The notes beneath the pieces are model-generated. The model saw only the letters and a program-made list of their open reading frames with translations. It was not told the origin of the DNA and searched no databases. This document shows positions 21,229-32,584 of a stretch of DNA of 64,000 nucleotides, piece after piece. Made by a program: the position numbers and the translations under genes. Positions within the stretch are counted from its first letter, which is position 1; every line of letters begins with the position of its first letter. This DNA is from Serripes groenlandicus (taxonomy: Eukaryota > Mollusca > Bivalvia > Cardiida > Cardiidae), in NCBI GenBank assembly GCA_031761405.1, contig JASEVX010000001.1, positions 25,239,606-25,303,605 on the forward strand. Direction: 5' to 3'.

Positions 21229-22055
21229 ACGTGGCTAATAAAGTTATATATATCAAAAACAAAATCCTGATATTTTTCCTCCTGCAGAAAGAATACATAT
21301 TGAAAAAGCTAAAATCATTGTTGACATATGGTGCATTTGAATGTTCTCCTTTTGTCACAATGTTAAATCAATTATGTTGCAGATACGTTTGCATGTGGCC
21401 GGATAATGGGTGTTAAAGTTGTTGAAAGTGTTACCAACACGTTTAACAGTCACGTGGTTATGTAAACGCATGTGCAATGAAACGTGTTCGCGTTTTACAA
21501 TATGGCGTAACAGTTCATTTGGAACCCTTGGTACGATTCGCATGCCTATCAATTTATTTTAACTGTTTAAGCGTGTTTTTTGTCTGGCGCTCCCTGAAGG
21601 CTCCATGTTTTGCCCGTGATGCATATTCTGTCTTCCACGCTCGTATCGATTATTCAAAGAGAGGTTTTCATTCCGTTTCATTACAAATATCACTGCTCTT
21701 TCGCGTCTTGGCCCTTCCCCTAAAGGCACGTATTATTTCGCACATTTATTTATTCATTTTTTGTTCTCCAAATTACACATCGAGAGACATTCAAGCCAGT
21801 GATAGTGACTTAATGATTCTTTTCCAATCATGTTTTACACACAAAAAACCCACATTAATCCTGTATTTTATACAATGCATTTCATTGGCTATTTTTATCA
21901 CGATCCAAGCTCAGTTTGGAATAGAGTCGAGTAAAGATCGATTGCATTACATAAAGCCGTTGATTAAAATAAATCTACCGAAGGTATTATATTGTACCGT
22001 CCAAAGTTCCGATACAACAGAGAAGTAAGATTAGACGTCGCATGTTCATTTTGTT
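21229..22055 (+). other. no recognised gene; 183-codon open frame at 21477-22028
   Basis: The longest clean frame in the window starts at 21477 and ends 33 bp before a SINE. Its conceptual product has hydrophobic stretches (for example LILYFIQCISLAIFITI) but no family I recognise. Codon use looks like the AT-rich background. It may be chance or an uncharacterised exon; I favour chance. Confidence 0.2.
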
Positions 22056-22060
22056 TATCG

Positions 22061-22391
22061 AGTACAGTGGCGCAGAATGCGTTGAATCTCTAGCCAGAAG
22101 GTCGTTGGTTCGATTGTCTTTGGCTGTCAATCCAGGGGTTGTGAGTTCGAATCCCGGCTCGGCCAACTTTCTTTCCGACGTTTGACAAAAGTCATTGCGA
22201 CATGCGTCATTCGTCTTCCACCAATGGGCTAAGTATATGTGGGAAAGCAGCCAGTTGATTGGGAGGATTGTTGTGTGGAGTACTGGTGTGAGAAAACCAG
22301 GAAACACATGAGTAGGTGAACTGGCCGCCGTGATATGACTGAGACATTGTTAAAAACGGCGTTAAACCCCAATCAATCAATCAATCAATCG
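22061..22391 (+). mobile_element. tRNA-derived SINE, long copy
   Basis: Two B-box-like words, GGTTCGATTG (about 22107) and GAGTTCGAATCCCGG (about 22142), suggest a doubled or extended head. The body has CCGACGTTTGACAAAAGTCA, CGTCTTCCACCAATGGGCT, TGAGAAAACCAGGAAACAC and GCCGCCGTGATATGACTGAG, and the tail GGCGTTAAACCCC plus AATC repeats. This is the best local reference for the SINE family. Confidence 0.85.
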
Positions 22392-22399
22392 AATGTCTT

Positions 22400-22800
22400 T
22401 GCGAAGCTTGCTCTGGTGTAAATCGTTTTAACACTGTATCAAATAATGTAAACTCCTTTACATTTTATTGTGGATATTATTTTATATGTCATGCGATATG
22501 CCATGAAAATCCAACATGTTTCTTATCATTTCATGTACGTGTAAGTATACGTAAGACATATATGTCTATATAACTATTCACATATATTTCTTACATTTCC
22601 AGCTATGTGTATCCTCATTTATATACATGTATTGGTAGAATGTAGTTGTCGAATTTACTCGTGCACACACAGTTGTATTGACTTGATCTTTGTATTATAT
22701 ATTATATTATCCATATGTATGTAACTTGAAACTTTGTAAAGTTTACGTTACTCAATAAAGAAATCTTGAATATTGAATCTTGAATCTTATCAACGTTAAA
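22400..22800 (+). repeat. probable LINE 3' end with (TTGAATC) tail
   Basis: ACTCAATAAAGAAATCTTG is followed by TTGAATCTTGAATC (22768-22792). A polyadenylation-like AATAAA then a heptamer tail is typical of L2/CR1-type LINE ends (inference). Confidence 0.4.
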
Positions 22801-22808
22801 AACACGTG

Positions 22809-22842
22809 TTGTAGTTGTTGTTGTTGTTGTTGTTGTTGTTGG
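22809..22842 (+). repeat. (GTT)n microsatellite
   Basis: About ten GTT units. Confidence 0.85.
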
Positions 22843-22929
22843 TAGTTAATGTTTACATTGTCAACGAGAAAAGTGTTGGCCAGAACGAGTAACGGATAAC
22901 AGTTCAGTTATCTACCCCATATTGTCTGC

Positions 22930-23030
22930 CTTATGAGCCAACTAAACCTATGTTGTGCGTACTCAAAAGAATAGTCGTATTAAGATGATGCTTTTATGAA
23001 CGCACAACATAGGGGATTAAGGGTCAAATA
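22930..23030. mobile_element. family B MITE, core only
   Basis: The palindrome at 22945-23015 has arms with TTGTGCGTAC and GAACGCACAA; both arms carry the change that converts GTGGG/CCCAC of other copies into GTGCG/CGCAC. Confidence 0.7.
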
Positions 23031-23040
23031 AGCAGTCCAT

Positions 23041-23256
23041 GGCCCAAGTCCACCAACCTTACTTAGTGCAAAGTAATATTTAAAAAAAAACTTAAAGGCA
23101 TATTTCAGCATTTTTATTTTTTCTTATAAAAATGCGTAAATATTTAATTTCTTAACAAGTATTGCAAGTCAGGAAACCAATAATGTCAACTTAGTCATGT
23201 ACTTAAATACATTCCACTTTTACTTTGCTCTGTTATGTTAGTGAAATTGGACCCTG
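23041..23256 (+). mobile_element. family F MITE
   Basis: The left part CCACCAACCTTACTTAG and the right end GTGAAATTGGACCCTGG mirror each other. 216 bp, shorter than 8543-8826. Confidence 0.65.
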
Positions 23257-23565
23257 GACATGAAAAATACGCCACTTATCTCGAGCTCTGATTCATACGT
23301 GTTGGTGCCAAAATAAAGCAGTTCAATATATATATAGGCCAAATAGTCCCTAAAAATACTTTGTTTGTGTGTAGAAATGAGTGTATACCATCATCAGAAT
23401 GCATTGAATATATGACATTGAGTTTCTTTATTGTAAATGTGTATAAGATGCGCTGGATCGATTTGATCATTTAGTATGTTGACATAGTTTGAAAATGAAT
23501 GAAATGAAAGTCCAAAATGAAGGTAACCATTTGCGCCTGGTGAAATCTTTCTTGCATAATGCACG

Positions 23566-23601
<36 letters not shown>

Positions 23602-24316
23602 ATTTTCTTTGGATTATTTTTTAAAAAATGTTAGATGTAACTCTTTTCAATGATATATGGTGTTCTACATGAGAAACATTTAGACAATTTGACAATTGAG
23701 GACTGAAACTGGTCGATTTACATAGAAACAAAGAAGGGATTTATTTGGTGTATTGTTACATATATAGCGCTCTTCTGACGGATAATCCATACCATCCGAT
23801 CACAATGGGTTAATCACTGTTTGTCAGAGGCTTCTTAGATGCTAGTATTTTCACTAACATGTGAAAAGCATAGATCCAGATTATACTAGGTGGATACAGA
23901 AGGTGATCTAGATATACACTGTTCGCAAATGTAAAGGTTCAGTTAGATTTTCTAAAGTTCCGCTCATATACAGAACAAAACGAGAAAAATAAGCAAATAT
24001 CGTAATCCGGGCTTCCCTTTTATGAATCGTCTGCTATAGACAACAGCAATGGGGGGAAAGGCTTAAAAGGCAAGGAAAGGATTAAGGCAAAATTTGAATT
24101 TAGATTGTTTGGAAACACCTTCAATAACAAACGACTTGTGTCAAAGTCGTCTGCCTTTCTGGCGATCAGCCGACCTCAATCTCGCTTTTTGCAATATTCC
24201 AATTTGCATACTGGTACGAAATTACATGTACTTCCGGTCTGAGACAGGATGGGAATAAAACGCAGGCTAACTTACACTGTACATCTGTGCATGTTTCCAT
24301 CAATCATTCGACATAT
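23257..24316. other. no gene seen; 35-nt C run and one repeat pair
   Basis: C residues run 23567-23601. The phrase around 23355-23500 (GTAGAAATGAGTGTATACC, GCATTGAAT) recurs loosely at 24925-25050, so a roughly 120-bp unknown repeat is present twice. Confidence 0.4.
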
Positions 24317-24579
24317 GAGCTGTCCCGCGAGAAAAACCAATAGTTTGGCCTCTGCGTAATGTGTCGAACCAGATCAGCATGCGCAGTCCGCGCAGACTGA
24401 TATGGGCCGACAAATTCCGTCTCAAGGGGATAAAGGTATAGCGTATTGATTCCTGAAACAGAAAATCCACAGGAGGCGAAAAGTGTCTATCCGGGTAAGC
24501 CTACGCGGCTAGCTTAGGCTGATCCGGGTCGATGCTTTACGCAGAGTCCCCAATGTTGGTTTTTCTAGCGGTACGGCTC
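24317..24579 (+). mobile_element. family D MITE, full length
   Basis: 263 bp from GAGCTGTCCCGCGAGAAAAA to GCGGTACGGCTC, imperfect terminal inverted repeats of about 28 bp. Inside are the mirrored GATCAGC..GCGCAG and GCTGATCCGGGTCGAT blocks and the GGAGGCGAAAAGTGTC centre. Best reference for the family. Confidence 0.85.
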
Positions 24580-24621
24580 ATTTCATTGTTACGTTACTTT
24601 TATATTTTGATTATTCTTTAA

Positions 24622-24780
24622 CCCTTTCCCTCATAAAGACACTTTCTGACGCCTCTGCAGCAGACGTCTTTTTGAAAACATAGTGACAAAAGAAGAAATT
24701 GCTCAAAACGAGCAATTTCTCCTTTTGCCACAATGTTTTCTAATTTTAGTCATAGGTTATCCATTTAATTATAGAGATCT
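24622..24780 (+). mobile_element. family A MITE, right end cut by a SINE fragment
   Basis: TTAA (24618-24621) then CCCTTTCCCTCATAAAGAC; the hairpin is TTGCTCAAAACGAGCAA. The match stops at ATAGAGATCT where SINE sequence begins. Confidence 0.85.
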
Positions 24781-24783
24781 AAA

Positions 24784-24917
24784 CAGTCTATGTGGAAAAG
24801 CAGTAAGTTGCCTGGAAAGTATGTTGTGTGGTGTGGGAAAACAAGGAAACGCATGAGTAGGTGAACTGGTCGCCGTGATGTGACTGAAAAATTATTAAAA
24901 ACCCTAATCAATCAATC
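24784..24917 (+). mobile_element. 5'-truncated SINE
   Basis: It starts at CAGTCTATGTGGAAAAGCAG in the SINE body and ends CCTAATCAATCAATCG. 5' truncation is as expected for target-primed insertion. Confidence 0.75.
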
Positions 24918-25650
24918 GTTTGCATAGAAATGAGGGTATACCTTCACAAGAAAGCATTGAATTTAGTTTAATTTAAATTCATTGTAATTGTGTATCGGAT
25001 GCACTGGAAATGATTGATTTGATCATTTTAAGTATTTTGACTTTGTTTGAAACTGAAAGTAGAGTATGTGATTTACATGGAAATAACGAAGGAATTTATT
25101 TGGTGTTTTGTGACCTAGAGTGAATGATTTTTTTTTTCAAAGTCATTGCAGCAAGCAACTTTCTAAACCTTAGGAAAATGGAAAGGACACAGTGCTCATT
25201 AGTCATTTTTCTCTTTTCCTTTATTTTTCTGAGTTTCGTATTTCCAGATCAAGTAGACTTTTTTTTATTATTTTTTATTTCATAGGTATAGTATCATTTT
25301 ATTTTTGGGCGTGTGTTGTGCGCATGCCCCACACAGAGTTTAAATTAGAGAACGATTAAAAAACCACATGTATTTAATGCTATATATACAAACTCATTGT
25401 AAGGAACGAGAAGTAGCGATTTAATTAATTGCCCGTAGAACTTCACGTGATGACAGCCGACAGAGCCCGCATGGATATATCCTAGACCAGTCAATTTCTA
25501 TTCGTATTTCACCCTTAACATGTTAAAGACTATATAGTACGCTTCTCTATCAAACCAAAAGTAGTCTGACATAAGGTTACTTGGACATGCCCCTTTATTT
25601 TGTCACCCTGTCACCAGAGAATTTCCTACGTGCCAGACCACCCATGTATA
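24918..25650. other. no gene seen
   Basis: AT-rich, with T runs near 25131 and 25260. Nothing recognisable. Confidence 0.3.
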
Positions 25651-25651
25651 T

Positions 25652-25838
25652 GATCCGTTCCACAAGAAAACCAACATTATGGACTCTGCGTAATGTATCG
25701 ACCCAGATCGACCCAGATCGACCCAGATCAGCCTGTGCAGTCCACGCAGGCTAATCCGGGCTGATACATTCCGTCTCAGAGGGATGGAGGTATAGAATAA
25801 TGATTCCTGAAACAGAAAATCCACAGGAGGCGAAGATT
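25652..25838 (+). mobile_element. family D MITE, cut by the first gap
   Basis: It reads from GATCCGTTCCACAAGAAAAC to ACAGGAGGCGAAGATT and stops at the N run. An 11-bp unit GACCCAGATC(G) is present three times near 25699-25731, once in other copies. Confidence 0.8.
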
Positions 25839-26038
25839 NNNNNNNNNNNNNNNNNNNNNNNNNNNNNNNNNNNNNNNNNNNNNNNNNNNNNNNNNNNNNN
25901 NNNNNNNNNNNNNNNNNNNNNNNNNNNNNNNNNNNNNNNNNNNNNNNNNNNNNNNNNNNNNNNNNNNNNNNNNNNNNNNNNNNNNNNNNNNNNNNNNNNN
26001 NNNNNNNNNNNNNNNNNNNNNNNNNNNNNNNNNNNNNN
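25839..26038. other. assembly gap (200 N)
   Basis: Exactly 200 N, a fixed-size scaffold gap. Confidence 0.99.
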
Positions 26039-26111
26039 ATCTACCATTGTTACACATCTGCTCACAACATGATAAGCGTCGTATAACTAGGTCCACATAT
26101 CATACAGCCTA

Positions 26112-26545
26112 CACTGTAAAAACGGACGTTTCGTTTTTAAACACTTAATGAAACACTTTCCTGTTACACTTAATAAACACGTTCAAAACGAAACGCGTCA
26201 CATGTTCACTTTTGAAACACACACTGTTTTCGTGGGAACACTAGTGTTCCAACTTGAAACACTAGTGTTCCAACTTGAAACGTGTTCACGTGTTTAACAT
26301 GAAACATGTGACGCGTTTCAAAGCGAAACACTTCCTTGTTACACTTTTTACACACGTGAACACGTAATGTAAACACAGAAGGCGTTTCAAACTGTAACGC
26401 GTGACACGTTTCAAAACTTAAGTGTGCAGTTTAGAACACCTAAAATACTATTAAGATGAACATGTAACGTGTTTCAATTTTATTCCAGATAAACATGTCA
26501 CGTGTTTCAATGACAGTTTACAGTCAATTTTGGACTGATTATAAA
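26112..26545 (+). repeat. left subterminal region of the 10-kb element
   Basis: It has many CACGTG-centred words (GTGTTCACGTGTTTAAC, ACACGTGAACACGT), a mirrored pair GAAACGCGTCACATGTT / AACATGTGACGCGTTTC split by about 80 bp, and a 24-bp unit GTGTTCCAACTTGAAACACTA in tandem at 26240-26285. The same GAAACGCGTCACATGTT word lies just inside the right end (36259-36275). Confidence 0.6.
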
Positions 26546-26678
26546 GAAATGACAACTACAGGTTGAAGAAAACATTTATTTATCAATGATGTAAATGAAT
26601 AAATTAGATATCAGACAGTCTAGCGTGTTTTTGGAGTAAAATCAACAAAACAAAGAACAATCTAACAATCAAATTTAA

Positions 26679-26881
26679 CCGCTTTCCTCATACACGACTT
26701 TTAAAACGTCTGGGTAATATATGGAAACTCTCTATAAATTAAAGTGTAATCATCAAATAGAGTTGAAATCATTCTGGCAAAAGGAGGAATTGCTTGTTCT
26801 GACCAATTTATCATTTTGTCATAATGGTTTCAAAATTCGTCGCTGCAGATGCGTAAAAATGCGTCTTCATGTAGAAAAGGG
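26679..26881 (-). mobile_element. family A MITE, diverged
   Basis: TTAA on both sides (26675-26678, 26882-26885). It keeps GGCAAAAGGAGGAATTGC and TCGTCGCTGCAGATGCG. Confidence 0.65.
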
Positions 26882-27008
26882 TTAACTGGGTTAAATGGTT
26901 AACTGAGTTTAATCATACCAAAAGGGCCTATACATGCGTCTTCATGTAGAAAAGGGTTAACTGGGTTTAATGGTTAACTGAGTTTAATCATACCAAAAGG
27001 GCCTACAT
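26862..27008 (+). repeat. tandem duplication, about 72-bp unit x2
   Basis: ATGCGTCTTCATGTAGAAAA to AAAGGGCCTA occurs twice in succession, overlapping the end of the family A copy. Confidence 0.85.
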
Positions 27009-27029
27009 GGTCCTGCGTCGTAAAAACCC

Positions 27030-27054
27030 AATAAATAAATAAATAAATAAACTA
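27030..27054 (+). repeat. (AATA)n microsatellite
   Basis: Five AATA/AAAT units. Confidence 0.8.
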
Positions 27055-28583
27055 TTTCATGACAACATGTATACTGCTAAAAGCAGTTAAACTTTCCCAG
27101 GTATTTCCTTATAATAGATATTTACAACTATGACCAATAATGAACCACTTAATGCAATAGACATTGCCCAAAAAGACAGGGTATAACTAGTTATTGAAAT
27201 CATTCTGGTAACAAGGAGAAATTGCTCGTGCTGATCTTTTTTTTTTTCAAAATGCGTCTACAGGTGGGAAAGCGTTATTTAATGAATTTAATTATAACAT
27301 GGCATCATGTAAATCTCTAAAAGAAGTTTAATTGTCAAGGTATTTCCTTATAATAGATATACAACTATGACTCATAGAGGACTCATAGAGGACCATTAAA
27401 TGCAATATCCATTGCCAAAAAAGACATGGTCAGTAATTCCCTTTACAGAAAAACAATCAGACTGATACATTCGATCACATCCAAAAATTCCATTGATTGA
27501 CAAGGACTAATTTTATGATTACATATACAGTAAGGTCTGATATACATTGTAATAACAACTAATAGTTTTTGTTCTGGGTGTAAATTTCATTGCTTTATGA
27601 ATAAAGATTTTCAGGACAAACAGCTATGCACTATGCAATTAGGTGTACTTAAATATTTGGCAATTTCAAACACACTTTGAAGTATTTGCTGCAGTTGGTT
27701 TTTGAAAACATTGTGGCAAAAGAACGGCCATTTCTTCTGTATTTGTAAAGATATAAGACCTGATTAAGTACATTTTGAAATAGTTTTTAGTTTTACTCAT
27801 ATATGGAAAACACTTTCCCACTTTGTAATGCTGCAGCAACATATACTTATCAAGTTCAACATATAATTAAATTATTTAGACAGTTTTAAAGGAACATTCC
27901 TGTGAAATTATTTTGAAATTGGTCCATTGGTCTAAGAGGAGAAGTTGTTAGTAGGAAAATTCGAACAAAAAGACACACACAATACCTCACCACGCAATTT
28001 ATGTTCAGGTGTGATAAGAAGGGATGCTAGCCTGACAGCTGTGTTTTTCAATCAATCAATATGGCTTGAATACATTTTATAGAGAATCACCTAATACCTG
28101 CATTTATTTTACCCCTCTGGTAGAGGGCCGAAAAAGGAACATTTCTGTTCAATCATTTTGGAATCAGAAAAGCAGATTCGGAGTAAGAATTTGTTTGATG
28201 CCATCCTGCAGCCATGTTTTATCAAGACATCAATATAGTTTGAACACATTTTTGATTGGACTCAAAAGGAACATTTCTATCAACTTATCTAATCAGAGAA
28301 GCTAATTCCCAGGAAAATAATTTTGAATTCATGCATCCACACCCCTTCCCCTTTTCAGATGCCAAGGCAACCAAAGTTCTAAATATAATTAACATCTTTA
28401 AATAATTCAGAAAGAGGAATACAAAAGGCACATTCCCATTAAGTTTGGTTGAAAATGTGTCCTTTCATTAACAAACAGACAACAGTCAAGGAGTTATAAC
28501 AATAATTAAAATTGAATCTTAGGCTCAGGTGATTTAAAAAATATGTTACAACAAAAGCATAAACATGATAAATTACTTCTTAA
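27055..28583. other. no gene seen; several eroded family A scraps
   Basis: GAAATCATTCTGGTAACAAG with GAGAAATTGCTCGTG (27198-27232) and TTTTTGAAAACATTGTGGCA (27702) are family A pieces. The phrase GGAACATTYCTGT recurs three times between 27890 and 28285, suggesting an unknown short repeat. Confidence 0.35.
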
Positions 28584-28968
28584 CACTTTCTCTCATACAA
28601 CAATTATGCAGCAGATGAGTTTGAATATATTTTGTCAAAAAACAGAAAATCTCTATACATGTAATTGAATGGAAAACCTATGACTAAAAGTGGAAAACAT
28701 TGTGGCAGAAGAAGAAATTGCTTGTTTTGAGCATCAGAAATTGTCTATATGAGGGAAAGCACCACATACAACAACTCTGCAGCAGACGACTTGAAAACAT
28801 ACCCCAAACAAATTGGAAATTCCATTTTAATGAAAGTACAGTAATTGAAGTGTTGAAAACATGGTGACAAAAGGTGAAATTGTTTGTTTTGAGCAATTTC
28901 TTCTTTTGTTGCTATGTTTTCAAAAAAATGTCTGCTACAGAGGCGTCAGAAAGCATCTAGGGAAAGGG
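28584..28968 (-). mobile_element. two family A copies in tandem or nested
   Basis: TTAA before (28580-28583) and after (28969-28972). Two sets of landmarks are present: GCAGCAGATGAG..GTGGCAGAAGAAG and GCAGCAGACGAC..GGTGACAAAAGGTG, joined at GAGGGAAAGCACCACATAC near 28750-28766. The outer ends belong to the pair. Confidence 0.7.
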
Positions 28969-28972
28969 TTAA

Positions 28973-29390
28973 TGGTGTTACTTTGGTAAAAAAAACACCA
29001 TAAGTATGCACACTATTGGAGAAACATGTATTCTTCCAACTTCCTGTATCAAAATAAATTTTATTAAAACAGGGAAATATAAACTGGTAAAAGGACGTTT
29101 CTGCTAATAAGGTCAAGTCATGATGAAACAAGTTTGACCTTGACTTGACAAAGATTTATCAATTATAATTTTGACTTTATATGTTATTCATTGATTGCCA
29201 ATTTTAATAGTATTTAGTTCATATGAAAGCCGCCAATACCAGTACTCCACATACAACTATTTCCCTTACTAGAAAGACATAAAGGAATCTGTATTGTCCT
29301 TTCATATAATTTAGATTTTCTAAGCATGTACTTCTATTATTATAACTATAGAATACTGAGAGTATCTTAAATAGCACCATCTGAGGAAAA
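28973..29390. other. no gene seen
   Basis: AT-rich interior of the 10-kb element, with no recognisable frames. Confidence 0.3.
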
Positions 29391-29394
29391 ATGC

Positions 29395-29541
29395 AACATG
29401 AAAGAGTAATTGAAATAAATTAGAAAACAGTGTGGAAAATGGAAAACTGATATTTGTATGAGCACTTTCTTCTTTTCTCTTGATTGATTTTAAAAGTCAC
29501 CTGCTGAAGTGGCATTAAAAGTCCTTTTCATCAGAGAAAGG
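29395..29541 (-). mobile_element. family A fragment
   Basis: AAAACAGTGTGGAAAATGG, then AGTCACCTGCTGAAGTGGC and AGAGAAAGGGTTAA at the end. Confidence 0.5.
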
Positions 29542-30500
29542 GTTAAATGCCTCTGAAAGACATGAACATCAATTTGAACTGTAACTAAATGGAATATTTT
29601 AGATTCATGTTCTTCAAAAACATATTAGAAAAAAGTGTGAAATATCTAAGTAGGAGCTTTCATGCAAGGTTGAAAACAAATGACAAAGGGAGAAAATACA
29701 GGGTTTATTTCTCCATTATGTATGAAATATTCCAAATGAATCTGTAATGCACAATACTACAATCTTTAGATCTACATTTTTTCTGACAATGACATTTGAA
29801 CTAGTAAATAACTATGTCATACATGTGTTACGACTTATTCAATATATTAATAGTCATATCATGTTTTCTTGAAAACATTGTGGTAAAATGAGAAATTGTT
29901 CATTATGATCGATGACTCCTTTAACCACATTATTTTCAACTTTATTCACTTTTCTTTCAAAAAAATTCCAATGGTTGTTTAATAGGGTTACGGTTCAAGG
30001 ATATTGTCATTCAACAATAGTTGTTCTTAAATTATTTGAATGTAGTTAAGTAGGCTAATTGTGACATGTTCCTATCTGTTGCTTGTCTATTCCTTTACAT
30101 CATGCTTGTGTTGGTAATCATCTATTTGCTGTGTTCTTCATATTCTAAAAAAGAGCCACTGTTGGTTTTCATTTAATCCTTACCAGAACGTTCCTTGTTC
30201 AATTCTCAATATGTCCAAAATATCTAAATGTTAACTCAAATCTTTAAATCACAAATTGATGCCAAAACATATCAAATACCATTTCATACAGCCTATTTCC
30301 CTTTGGGTTCCAAGAGATCTGTGCTCAGACCTAACACTTGTTTATTGGTAAGTAATTATTGGTGTGCTTGAGTGCCAGACAAACATCTTAAGGATTGTGT
30401 CACTCTAAGTTTGACATTCATGTTTCCTGCAAAAGATAAATAAAAGTGCCAAGTTATAAATTGTCACAAAAAACACCCGTGAGGGAGTCATAACTCTGCA
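29542..30500. other. no gene seen; eroded family A scrap at about 29865-29945
   Basis: TTGAAAACATTGTGGTAAAA then GAGAAATTGTTCATTATG is recognisable; the rest is AT-rich background. Confidence 0.3.
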
Positions 30501-30559
30501 GCAACTAATATTAGAACTATCACTGAAGATGATAAATACCCCCTAAACAGCACCTTGAC

Positions 30560-30795
30560 CTACACCATAACTTAATAAGTAAAAGGCCCATAACTCTGTA
30601 AAATAACATGCAATTGTAACCCCTTGGTATCCTCTTGGTATAGAAGCTTCATGTAAAATTTTATTGAATTCCACCCAGTGGTTTGTAAGAAATAAGCCGG
30701 ACAAAATATTGCTTCTGGCCGGCCGACTGACCGACAGACTGCCCGACACAGTGACTCCTATATACCCCCTCTTCTTCGAAGGGGGTATAATTATT
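30560..30795 (+). repeat. dispersed repeat ending in a GGGGGTATA hairpin
   Basis: AAAGGCCCATAACTCTG, then TTTATTGAATTCCACCCAGT, CTGGCCGGCCGACTGACCGA and TATACCCCCTCTTCTTCGAA with GGGGGTATA closing a small hairpin. From memory this is a widespread bivalve repeat. Class unassigned. Confidence 0.45.
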
Positions 30796-31118
30796 TGTCC
30801 AATTTCAGTTGCAACCAAGGTTTTATTGCCTATAAAGATTCACTACAAGTCTGATGCAGATAAGATAAGAACTGCTGAAGTTTAAGATCAGACAAGGCCT
30901 ATTTGGCCAAATTTTGGATAAATTCAAGTGCCTATCATGGAGATTTGGCTTGTTATCGAACATTGCCCAATCATTATATATAAATACCTACAAAAATGTT
31001 CAACAAGCTTGGTGAAAGATCAGAGGAAAACTGTTTGACTAAGAGAGCCACCATTATGGTTATCCCATAATACAGGCTTACAGGTGAATGACACAGGTTG
31101 TTCTGAGTAACATCTAAA

Positions 31119-31269
31119 CCCTTTCCAACATACAGATGCTTTCTGGTGCATCTGAAACGTTGTTTACATTGTGCCAAAAGGAGAGATTGCTTGTTTTGAA
31201 CAGTTTGTCCTTTTGTCACAATTTTTTAAAATCATCTGGTGTCAGAAAGTGTCTATATGAGGAAGAGGG
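31119..31269 (-). mobile_element. family A MITE, deleted
   Basis: It starts CCCTTTCCAACATACAGATG and ends GAGGAAGAGGG before TTAA (31270-31273). Confidence 0.65.
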
Positions 31270-31273
31270 TTAA

Positions 31274-31840
31274 CAATATGAATTTGAGTTAAGAATGCTA
31301 GCTTAAGAATTATTGATGGTAAAAGAGATACAGAATAATATATTTTCTCTATGATATTTATAAAGTTGTCTTCTTCATTTGTTTTAAAATAAGTTTACAG
31401 CAAGGAAGGGTTCATTTAAGTAACCTTATTGATTAATCAAGCAACGTGCACATTCAAAGACATTCTTCTTATTATGATATATATGTCCCAAGGTTTATTT
31501 TAGTTATACATGTACATGTACTGTCATTTTTTTGAAGAGAAGACAGACTGAAACTTTTTTAACAAATGTTGTGTTTACTTAGAATATAGGATAATATTGC
31601 TGCAGTAAGGATCATTGTGAGACCGCTGTCCTCTTAAAAAAATAAAATACTATAAGACTGTCAGACAGGACGTGATAGGACATCACGCACACACTAACTT
31701 ATAACAATGTGTTGTTCACAACTGCATTATTTTCTCTGCAAAACTAAGAATAAATTGATCTTTAATTTAACAAACCAGTGACATATAACTACATGTACAT
31801 GTTTCTGAATAAGTTACAAGAAACATAAATTGTATCAAGT
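31274..31840. other. no gene seen
   Basis: AT-rich interior of the 10-kb element. Confidence 0.3.
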
Positions 31841-31851
31841 GACAAAGTTAC

Positions 31852-32061
31852 CTTAGACCAAATCTTAGATGTGGGCTCTAATAAAAGCAACAGTTCACAT
31901 TCCTTGTGTTGATGGGAAATGACAATTCTTCGATCAGCTACAGGTCCATTCTTGTAACAAGTATGGTCAAATTCCAGTATCGCCAATGATCAGATCACAA
32001 CAAGTTGATTGATATCAGGAAAGAACATTCCACGCTTGGATGAAAGGTTTTATTGTTTGTC
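31852..32061 (-). pseudogene. exon-like segment with an in-frame stop
   Basis: On the minus strand a pyrimidine-rich TTTTTAATTTTGTTTAACAG precedes 32061 and a donor AAG|GTAACT follows 31852. The 210 nt between are a multiple of three. One frame reads as protein for most of its length (KRGMFFPDINQLVVI, then TGA, then SLAILEFDHTCYKNG, RRIVISHQHKECELLLLLEP, TSKIWSK), with TAA near its start and a single TGA in the middle. It is not part of any repeat seen here. I do not recognise the family. A decayed exon is the simplest reading; assembly error or chance remain possible. Confidence 0.35.
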
Positions 32062-32221
32062 CTGTTAAACAAAATTAAAAATAGGGGATTAATGTGCAAA
32101 GAACTAGTTTGAAATTACTGCATTTTTGACTCTGCACTTGTGAATATGTTTAAAAAACTTATTATATACACTTAAACTTTTAAAAATCACTTATTTTACA
32201 CTTTATACTAGTATCATACCA

Positions 32222-32489
32222 GCCCGGTCGGGTAGCTCAATTGGTAGCGTATCTGACTCGTGATCTGGAGGTCACGGGTTCGATACCCGGTTGCGGCGCG
32301 TTCTTTCGGGCGATGTTTTCCATTGCCTCTCACCTCTGATCTATGTGAGAAAGTAGTCAGTGGCTTCGAAAAAATGTTGTGTAAGTACTGGTATGGGAAA
32401 GCCAGGAAAACATGGGTAGGTGCACTGACCGCCGTGATATGACCAAAGCTGTTGAAAGCGGCGTTAAACTCCAAACAAACAAACAAAAA
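32222..32489 (+). mobile_element. tRNA-derived SINE, complete
   Basis: The head is tRNA-like: A box TAGCTCAATTGGTAGCG and B box GGGTTCGATACCCGG. The body has TATGTGAGAAAGTAGTCAG, ATGGGAAAGCCAGGAAAAC and GACCGCCGTGATATGACC. The tail is GGCGTTAAACTCC followed by (AAAC)n. Its head differs from the SINEs at 22061 and 32773, so the family has several heads. Confidence 0.87.
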
Positions 32490-32584
32490 GTATCATACCA
32501 TGTTTTCAACTATATACTTGTATCAATATTTTCATATATAAGACATTGCTCCTCTATAAATGAATACATTTCAATGACTCAAAT

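Noticed and set aside
21477..22028. 183-codon open frame as a gene
   Set aside because: No recognisable domain, no splice or promoter evidence, AT-rich codon use like the background, ends beside a SINE. Left as uncertain.
25751..26096. Frames running through N (also 53320-53731)
   Set aside because: They exist only because N translates as X across the gaps.
32222..32295. tRNA gene (also 16832, 34024)
   Set aside because: A and B boxes are present, but the stems do not close as a full cloverleaf and SINE body sequence follows.
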